Shown: positions 6,371-10,718 of the stretch, one piece after another
Layout: each line of letters opens with the position of its first letter
Position numbering within the stretch: position 1 is the first letter of the stretch
Assembly (NCBI GenBank): GCA_017628595.1
Contig: JAGBYV010000303.1
Span: forward strand, 1 to 10,718
Direction: 5' to 3'
DNA from: Alistipes sp.
GTDB lineage: Bacteria > Bacteroidota > Bacteroidia > Bacteroidales > Rikenellaceae
Length of the DNA: 10,718 nucleotides
Made by a program: the position numbers and the translations under genes
The notes under the pieces: generated by a model
The model's database searches: none
The model's input: only the letters and a program-made list of their open reading frames with translations
What the model was told of the DNA's origin: nothing

Positions 6371-7267
6371 ATGAAACGTTTTCTTTTCTCTATCGCTTTG
6401 GCTTGTCTGTCGCTGGCGGCCGTAGCACAGAACTCTTCGCAGCAGGAGCAGATACGCGCCGCTATGCGTAACCAGAGCCGCACCGAGGTAAAAACCATGC
6501 ATAGCAAAATCCTTGGCGCCGAGCGTCAGTACACCGTATTTCTGCCTGCGGGTTACGAGGCAAATACCGACCGCACATACCCCGTACTCTACCTTCTGCA
6601 CGGCATGAACGGCACGCACGAGGATTGGGCTGGTCGTGGCCATCTGAAGGATGTGATGGATCAGCTAAAAGCTGCGGGCGAGGTGTGCGATATGATTGTT
6701 ATTATGCCCAACGCCGGCGGTAACATCTACGAGGAGGTATGGAACGGCTACTTCGATATGGATGGCTGGGCTTACGAGCGATTCTTCTATGAGGAGTTCC
6801 TCCCCACAGTGGAGAAGGAGTATCGCATCAAGGGCGACAAAGCGAACCGTGCCATCGCAGGTCTGTCGATGGGTGGCGGTGGCTCTACATCATACGCACA
6901 GCGTCACGCCGATATGTTCTGCGCCTGCTACGCCATGAGTGCATTGATGCACTACCCTGCCCCCAACCCCACGGCTGAGAAGAACAAGATGTGGCACATG
7001 CTCACAGCGGCCAACAAATACAGCTGCGTGGAGTATGTAAAGAACGCTGACGAGAAGACCAAGGAGGCCCTGAAGACAGTTGCATGGTACATTGACTGCG
7101 GTGACGATGACTTCCTGTTCGAGTACAATATCGATCTGGTATTGGCTATGCGCAAGGCGGGTATCCCCCACCAGCTGCGTGTTCGTGACGGAGCCCACAC
7201 TTGGGAGTACTGGCACTCGGCTCTGTACGATGCTCTGCCCTTCGTTTCACGCACGTTTGGCAAGTAA
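6371..7267 (+). CDS. Secreted alpha/beta-hydrolase esterase (putative esterase family, CE1/esterase D-like)
   Basis: This exported serine esterase has 298 residues. The first 20 (MKRFLFSIALACLSLAAVAQ) are a clear Sec signal peptide with probable cleavage after Ala-Val-Ala or Gln; no lipobox cysteine is seen, so it is likely periplasmic or secreted. The mature part is one alpha/beta-hydrolase domain of the putative-esterase family (Pfam PF00756), which includes feruloyl and acetyl-xylan esterases, esterase D and mycolyltransferases. Visible are the oxyanion-hole strand YLLHGMNGTHEDW (74-86), the nucleophile Ser166 in GLSMGGG, an acidic cluster CGDDD (243-247) that should supply the triad Asp, and the triad His276 in GAHTWEYW. 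The residue order Ser-Asp-His is correct and the protein looks intact. Substrate is unknown: in gut Bacteroidales such enzymes often trim acyl groups from plant glycans, but no glycan-use genes are nearby. It stands alone, with its own promoter box. Confidence 0.88.
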   Translation: MKRFLFSIALACLSLAAVAQNSSQQEQIRAAMRNQSRTEVKTMHSKILGAERQYTVFLPAGYEANTDRTYPVLYLLHGMNGTHEDWAGRGHLKDVMDQLKAAGEVCDMIVIMPNAGGNIYEEVWNGYFDMDGWAYERFFYEEFLPTVEKEYRIKGDKANRAIAGLSMGGGGSTSYAQRHADMFCACYAMSALMHYPAPNPTAEKNKMWHMLTAANKYSCVEYVKNADEKTKEALKTVAWYIDCGDDDFLFEYNIDLVLAMRKAGIPHQLRVRDGAHTWEYWHSALYDALPFVSRTFGK

Positions 7268-7272
7268 CACCT

Positions 7273-7286
7273 ATATTTATAAATAT
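7273..7286. other. 14-base perfect AT palindrome before the rimP promoter
   Basis: ATATTTATAAATAT is a perfect inverted repeat with no loop, five bases after the esterase stop and 12 bases before the -33 element of the rimP promoter. It is too AT-rich and loop-free to be a terminator. It could be a protein-binding site, an UP-like element, or chance in AT-rich DNA. Confidence 0.3.
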
Positions 7287-7298
7287 TTACAGCAAAAA

Positions 7299-7329
7299 TT
7301 TGTAGAATCGTTTTTTTTCACTATTTTTG
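7299..7329 (+). promoter_or_regulatory. Promoter of the rimP-nusA-infB operon
   Basis: TTTG (7299-7302), 19 bases, then TATTTTTG (7322-7329) matches the Bacteroidetes primary promoter TTTG-N19-21-TAnnTTTG at both boxes and in spacing. It is the best promoter match in the window. Transcription should start near 7336, giving a leader of about 60 bases before rimP. The spacer contains a run of eight T residues. No clear terminator separates it from the esterase gene. Confidence 0.75.
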
Positions 7330-7345
7330 CAGCGTGAATGAATTG

Positions 7346-7369
7346 TAAGGGGACGATAAGGTCCCCTTA
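7346..7369 (+). promoter_or_regulatory. Leader hairpin of the rimP-nusA-infB mRNA
   Basis: TAAGGGGAC (7346-7354) and GTCCCCTTA (7361-7369) pair perfectly over 9 positions around the loop GATAAG. It would lie about 10 bases from the predicted 5' end of the mRNA and 26 bases before the rimP ATG. The following bases (TTTCGTACTTATAATC) are not a good U tract, so it is not a standard terminator. It may protect the 5' end or act in feedback by NusA or another factor. This role is inferred. Confidence 0.65.
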
Positions 7370-7395
7370 TTTCGTACTTATAATCAAACATCAAG

Positions 7396-7863
7396 ATGAT
7401 AGACTGCGAAAAAATATTGGCAATTGCCGACCGTGAGTTGGCAGGAACTGACCTATTTACTGTAAGTTGCAAGTGCACACCCATGAACGAGGTGGAGCTT
7501 TTGATTGATAGCGACACACACGTTACAATCGAGCGTTGCGTCGAGCTCAGCCGCAAGATCGAGGCCGAGTTCAACCGCGACGAGGAGGATTTCTCACTCA
7601 CCGTGGCATCGGCAGGCATTGGCACCGAATTGCAGAACATCCGCCAGTATCGCAAACTGATCGGCTCTTCGGTCGAGGTTCTGCTCCTTACGGGCATTAA
7701 GATTCTTGCCAAGCTCGATGGCGTGACCGATGATGGCATCACCATCTCATACGAGGAGAAGCAGGCCGTAGAGGGCAAGAAGCGCAAGGTGCTGGTTAAT
7801 GTCGAGCGCACATATCGTTTCGATGAGATCAAGTACACGAAGGAGTATCTGGATTTCAAATAG
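7396..7863 (+). CDS. rimP: Ribosome maturation factor RimP
   Basis: RimP binds the 30S precursor and helps it mature. The 155 residues match the family. The N-terminal alpha/beta domain covers about 1-80, with ELLIDSDTHVTIERCVELSRKIEAEF (33-58) corresponding to the usual 'id...g.....c..vSr.i...l' pattern. The signature that reads roughly SSPGLxRPL in Proteobacteria appears here as ASAGIGTEL, followed by RQYRKLIG, as expected for divergent Bacteroidetes members. The C-terminal SH3-like domain covers about 85-155 (GSSVEVLLLTGIKILAKLDGVTDDGITI). ATG at 7396 follows an AT-rich leader without a Shine-Dalgarno sequence. It is the first gene of the operon with nusA (54 bases on) and infB, an order conserved across bacteria, which strengthens the assignment. 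Confidence 0.93.
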   Translation: MIDCEKILAIADRELAGTDLFTVSCKCTPMNEVELLIDSDTHVTIERCVELSRKIEAEFNRDEEDFSLTVASAGIGTELQNIRQYRKLIGSSVEVLLLTGIKILAKLDGVTDDGITISYEEKQAVEGKKRKVLVNVERTYRFDEIKYTKEYLDFK

Positions 7864-7917
7864 CCCTTCACCCCACTGAGAAAACGAACAAAGAAATAAA
7901 TAAAAACAAAAAAGAGA

Positions 7918-9150
7918 ATGGAAAACTTAAATCTGATCAGCAACTTTGCCGAGTTCAAAGAGCTGAAAAACATCGACAAGTCTACGATGATCGGCGTTTT
8001 GGAGGATGTATTCCGCCACGCACTGCAGAAGCAGTTTGAGAGTGACGAGAACTTCGACGTGATTATCAACCCCGAGAAGGGCGACCTGGAGATCTGGCGC
8101 AACCGTGAGGTTGTGGAGGATGATGCTGTGGAGAATCCCAACACGCAGATCGCAGTATCGGAGGTGAAGGCTATCGACTCATCTTACGAGGTGGGCGACG
8201 AGTACACCGACCAGATCAAGATGAACCAGTTTGGTCGTCGTGCAGTGCTCTCATTGCGTCAGAACCTTGCATCACGTCTTCTGGATCTGGAGAAGGCTAA
8301 CCTCTACGAGAAGTACTCAGAGAAGGTAGGCGAGATCATCGCAGGTGAGGTGTATCAGGTGTGGAAGCGCGAGGTATTGCTTCTCGATGACGAGGAGAAT
8401 GAGTTGATTCTTCCCAAGTCGGAGCAGATCCCCGGCGACTTCTACCGCAAGGGCGACACCATCAAGGCTATCGTTAAGAGCGTAGAGCTCAACAACAACC
8501 AGCCCCGCATTATCCTCTCTCGTACCGCCAACCAGTTCCTCGAGCGTCTGTTCGAGCAGGAGGTTCCCGAGATTTACGACGGTCTGATCACCATCAAGAG
8601 CATTGCCCGCATCCCTGGCGAGCGTGCCAAGGTTGCCGTAGAGTCTTACGACGACCGCATCGACCCCGTAGGTGCTTGCGTTGGTATGAAGGGTTCGCGT
8701 ATCTACACCATCGTGAAGGAGCTTCGCAACGAGAACATCGACGTTGTGAACTACGCTACCAACCCCCAGCTCATGATCCAGCGTTCGCTGAATCCCGCCA
8801 AGATTTCAACTATCACAATCGACGAGGAGCGCAAGACCGCATCGGTATATCTCAAGCCCGATCAGGTATCACTTGCTATTGGTAAGGGTGGTTTGAACAT
8901 CCGCCTCTCGAAGATGCTTACCGGCTACGATATCGACGTATATCGTGAGATCGAGGAGGAGGATGTAGCTCTTACAGAGTTCGCTGACGAGATCGACTCA
9001 TGGATCATCGAGGCACTGAAGGCTGCCGGCTGCGACACCGCAAAGAGCGTACTAGAGTTGCCCGTTGAGGAGATCGCACAGCGTGCTGACCTCGAGGTTG
9101 AGCAGGCTGAGAAGGTGATCGAGATCCTGAAGGCCGAGTTCGAGGAGTAA
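7918..9150 (+). CDS. nusA: Transcription termination/antitermination factor NusA
   Basis: NusA binds RNA polymerase and nascent RNA and modulates pausing, termination and antitermination. The 410 residues show the N-terminal polymerase-binding domain (1 to about 130; LISNFAEFKELKNIDKSTMI near the start, then GDEYTDQI and FGRRAVLSLRQNL), an S1 domain (about 135-200; GEIIAGEVYQVWKREVLLLD), KH1 (about 205-280, with DPVGACVGMKGSRI at 249-262) and KH2 (about 285-345, with SLAIGKGGLNIRLS at 318-331). A short acidic C-terminal helical part (355-410; VEEIAQRADLEVEQAEKVIEIL) resembles one helix-hairpin-helix unit. The two acidic repeats of E. coli NusA (495 residues) are absent as full units, which is normal for this phylum. 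ATG at 7918 follows an A-rich spacer of 54 bases after rimP. The TAA stop sits inside a perfect hairpin. Confidence 0.96.
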   Translation: MENLNLISNFAEFKELKNIDKSTMIGVLEDVFRHALQKQFESDENFDVIINPEKGDLEIWRNREVVEDDAVENPNTQIAVSEVKAIDSSYEVGDEYTDQIKMNQFGRRAVLSLRQNLASRLLDLEKANLYEKYSEKVGEIIAGEVYQVWKREVLLLDDEENELILPKSEQIPGDFYRKGDTIKAIVKSVELNNNQPRIILSRTANQFLERLFEQEVPEIYDGLITIKSIARIPGERAKVAVESYDDRIDPVGACVGMKGSRIYTIVKELRNENIDVVNYATNPQLMIQRSLNPAKISTITIDEERKTASVYLKPDQVSLAIGKGGLNIRLSKMLTGYDIDVYREIEEEDVALTEFADEIDSWIIEALKAAGCDTAKSVLELPVEEIAQRADLEVEQAEKVIEILKAEFEE

Positions 9151-9169
9151 TCCCGATGGTTCGGGATTA
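9148..9169 (+). other. Perfect hairpin covering the nusA stop codon
   Basis: TAATCCCGA (9148-9156) and TCGGGATTA (9161-9169) pair over 9 positions around the loop TGGT. The left arm begins with the nusA TAA stop. There is no T tract, so it should not end transcription. It stands 78 bases before infB and may mark an mRNA processing or stabilising element. The rest of the nusA-infB spacer shows nothing else apart from the purine-rich run just before infB. Confidence 0.6.
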
Positions 9170-9247
9170 CCGACACAGCCCCGAACAAGGAACAAGCACA
9201 GAGAGAGTCGGTATTAAGTTTAACATTATCAAAGAGAGGACAACATT

Positions 9248-10718
9248 ATGACCAATAATAGAAAGATAAGGCTCATTCAGGTGGCAAAGGAGTTTAAGGT
9301 GGGATTGAATACCATCGTGGACTTCCTGCTCAAGAAGGGCATACAGATTGACGGTTCGCCCAATTCGCAGGTGAGCCCCGACATGTATGCTATGCTGGAG
9401 AAGGAGTTCGGCTCTAACCGCACCATCACGGGCAAGGAGCGCGACAACGTACGCGAAAAAATATCTATGGGCAAGAAGGAGTCGATCACAATCGATGGTG
9501 GCAAGCGCGAGGAGGATACCCCCAAGGAGGAGGTTATCATCAAGAGCAATATCATCAGCGTTAAGGAGGAGATCCCCCAGCCCAAGATTTTGGGTAAGAT
9601 CGATCTTGATGGCGACAAGCGTAAGCCCGAGTCTAAGCCCGAACCCAAACCCGAGCCTAAGCCCGAGCCCAAGCCGGAGCCTAAAGCTGAACCCAAGCCC
9701 GAGCCCAAACCGGAGCCCAAGGCTGAGGTAGAGGCTGAGCAGCCCAAGAAGGACAATGTCTTCCGCCCCAACCAGACACAGCTCGCTGGCCCACAGATTC
9801 TCGGTACGATGGACGTATCGGGCATGGTTCCTGGTGGCAAGCACAAGCGCAAGCGTCTTGAGAAAGAGAAGGTCGACGTAAGCAAGCAGGGCAAACAGGG
9901 CAAGGAGAATAGAGACAACAAAGAGAATAAAGATAAGAAGAAGGGCGGCCAGCAGGGTCAGCAGCAGAATCAGCAGCAGAACCAGAATCAGCCCAAGCCG
10001 GGTGAGGGTCGTCGCAACAAGAAGAAGGAGAAGCACCAGCCCAAGCCTGTGGTACGCACCGAGGTTAGTGACGAGGAGGTATCAAAGCAGGTTAAGGACA
10101 CCCTGGCACGATTGACAGCTAAGGGTGCAAAGAACAAGGGTGCCAAGTACCGCAAGGAGAAGCGTGAGGAGATCCGCGAGAAGATGTCGGAGGAGATGGA
10201 GCGCGAGCAGATGGAGCGCTCGGTACTGAAGGTTACCGAGTTCGTGACCGTTAGCGAGCTTGCGACCATGATGGACGTATCGCCCATGGAGGTTATCTCG
10301 GCTTGTATGAACCTCGGCTTGATGGTATCTATCAACCAGCGTCTGGACGCGGAGGCTTTGGTAGTTGTTGCCGAGGAGTTCGGCTTCAAGACCGAGTTTG
10401 TAACCGTCGAGGTTGCTGAGGCTATTGACGAGGAGGGCGACAAGGAGGAGGATCTTCTGCCCCGTCCCCCCATCGTGACTGTTATGGGTCACGTTGACCA
10501 CGGTAAGACCTCATTGCTTGATAACATCCGTAAGACCAACGTTATTGCCGGCGAGGCAGGAGGTATCACCCAGCACATCGGTGCATACTCTGTAGAGCTT
10601 AATGGTCAGAAGATTACCTTCCTCGATACTCCAGGTCACGAGGCATTTACAGCGATGCGTGCACGTGGTGCTAAGATTACCGACGTTGCAATTATCATCG
10701 TTGCCGCAGATGACAGCG
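9248..10718 (+). CDS. infB: Translation initiation factor IF-2, 5' part (cut by window edge)
   Basis: IF-2 is the GTPase that brings initiator tRNA to the 30S subunit and drives subunit joining. About 490 residues are visible. The ATG at 9248 opens with [20 protein letters not shown], the IF2 N-terminal motif for a small helical domain, and a purine run AGAGAGGA ends 7 bases before it, an unusually Shine-Dalgarno-like site for this phylum. A long low-complexity linker follows: KPEP repeats (126-161), a Lys/Asp/Asn-rich part and a Gln/Asn-rich part (about 237-255). A conserved IF2 segment ([20 protein letters not shown]) precedes the GTPase domain, which has G1 GHVDHGKT (414-421), G2 region [10 protein letters not shown] and G3 DTPGH (460-464). 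The reading frame stays open to the edge, so domains II-IV lie beyond it. A full protein of about 950 residues or more would be expected. Confidence 0.97.
   Translation, partial: MTNNRKIRLIQVAKEFKVGLNTIVDFLLKKGIQIDGSPNSQVSPDMYAMLEKEFGSNRTITGKERDNVREKISMGKKESITIDGGKREEDTPKEEVIIKSNIISVKEEIPQPKILGKIDLDGDKRKPESKPEPKPEPKPEPKPEPKAEPKPEPKPEPKAEVEAEQPKKDNVFRPNQTQLAGPQILGTMDVSGMVPGGKHKRKRLEKEKVDVSKQGKQGKENRDNKENKDKKKGGQQGQQQNQQQNQNQPKPGEGRRNKKKEKHQPKPVVRTEVSDEEVSKQVKDTLARLTAKGAKNKGAKYRKEKREEIREKMSEEMEREQMERSVLKVTEFVTVSELATMMDVSPMEVISACMNLGLMVSINQRLDAEALVVVAEEFGFKTEFVTVEVAEAIDEEGDKEEDLLPRPPIVTVMGHVDHGKTSLLDNIRKTNVIAGEAGGITQHIGAYSVELNGQKITFLDTPGHEAFTAMRARGAKITDVAIIIVAADDS
9623..9730 (+). repeat. 12-base coding repeat (KPEP tetrapeptides) in infB
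   Basis: Nine tandem 12-base units encode KPES, four KPEP, KAEP, two KPEP and KAEV (IF2 residues 126-161). Units differ at third positions (CCC/CCG/CCT, AAG/AAA, GAG/GAA), so the repeat is not a fresh duplication. The Lys-Glu-Pro composition suggests a stiff, charged linker in the N-terminal extension. On the other strand the repeat gives a meaningless Leu/Gly-rich open frame. Confidence 0.85.

Noticed and set aside
7303..7321. T8 run as a terminator for the esterase gene
   Set aside because: No GC-rich stem precedes the T run; it lies in the spacer of the rimP promoter.
7287..8144. 285-codon minus-strand open frame across rimP and the nusA start
   Set aside because: It is Ser/Arg/Phe-rich without domains, and runs through the operon promoter and two well-supported genes on the + strand.
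9167..10036. 289-codon Leu/Gly-rich open frame antisense to infB, with apparent membrane-like repeats
   Set aside because: The LGLGLG pattern is the reverse complement of the KPEP repeat. The + strand carries IF2 with clear motifs.
1..10718. Mobile element, phage, CRISPR, toxin-antitoxin or defence system
   Set aside because: I found no transposase, integrase or Cas gene, no direct-repeat array and no paired toxin-antitoxin genes. Gene content is mainly housekeeping, and codon use looks fairly uniform except in the small ORF at 2663-3043.

Overview
The window looks like chromosomal core DNA of a Bacteroidales gut-type bacterium, most likely near Alistipes/Rikenellaceae. This placement is inferred, not tested. 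The evidence is the LpxC-FabZ gene fusion typical of Bacteroidetes, a NusA of only 410 residues without the C-terminal repeats of Proteobacteria, promoters fitting the Bacteroidetes TTTG-N19-21-TAnnTTTG pattern, AT-rich start regions mostly without a Shine-Dalgarno sequence, and moderately GC-rich coding DNA.

Layout. (1) Bases 1-430 hold the 3' end of a DMT/EamA transporter gene on the + strand. It converges on a minus-strand gene for a CPA1-type K+(Na+)/H+ antiporter (493-1971), with a bidirectional terminator between them. (2) Further minus-strand genes follow: a small two-helix membrane protein with a CxxC motif (2012-2506), a small putative secreted protein of unknown function (2663-3043), and a TonB-family envelope protein (3046-3891). 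The last two are 2 bases apart and probably co-transcribed. (3) A divergent promoter region (about 3892-4022) separates these from the + strand lipid A pair, lpxC-fabZ (4023-5420) and lpxA (5430-6221), which ends in a terminator. (4) A single gene encodes a secreted alpha/beta-hydrolase esterase (6371-7267). (5) The translation/transcription operon rimP-nusA-infB (7396 to the right edge) has the best promoter match in the window and a strong hairpin in its leader. A second perfect hairpin covers the nusA stop codon. infB is cut by the window edge just after its G3 motif.

How the genes work together. LpxA acylates UDP-GlcNAc, LpxC deacetylates the product, and FabZ acts in fatty acid elongation, competing for the same acyl-ACP pool. 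RimP (30S maturation), NusA (elongation/antitermination) and IF2 (initiation) form the widely conserved nusA operon. The TonB-like protein and its small partner probably act at the envelope.

I see no mobile element, CRISPR array, tRNA or rRNA gene, or phage gene, and no convincing new multi-gene system. The points most worth a second look are the RNA hairpins of the rimP-nusA-infB operon, the overlapping divergent promoters between the TonB-like gene and lpxC, and the small secreted ORF paired with the TonB-like gene. Every gap over 100 bases is covered by an entry; no gene-free stretch exceeds 300 bases.
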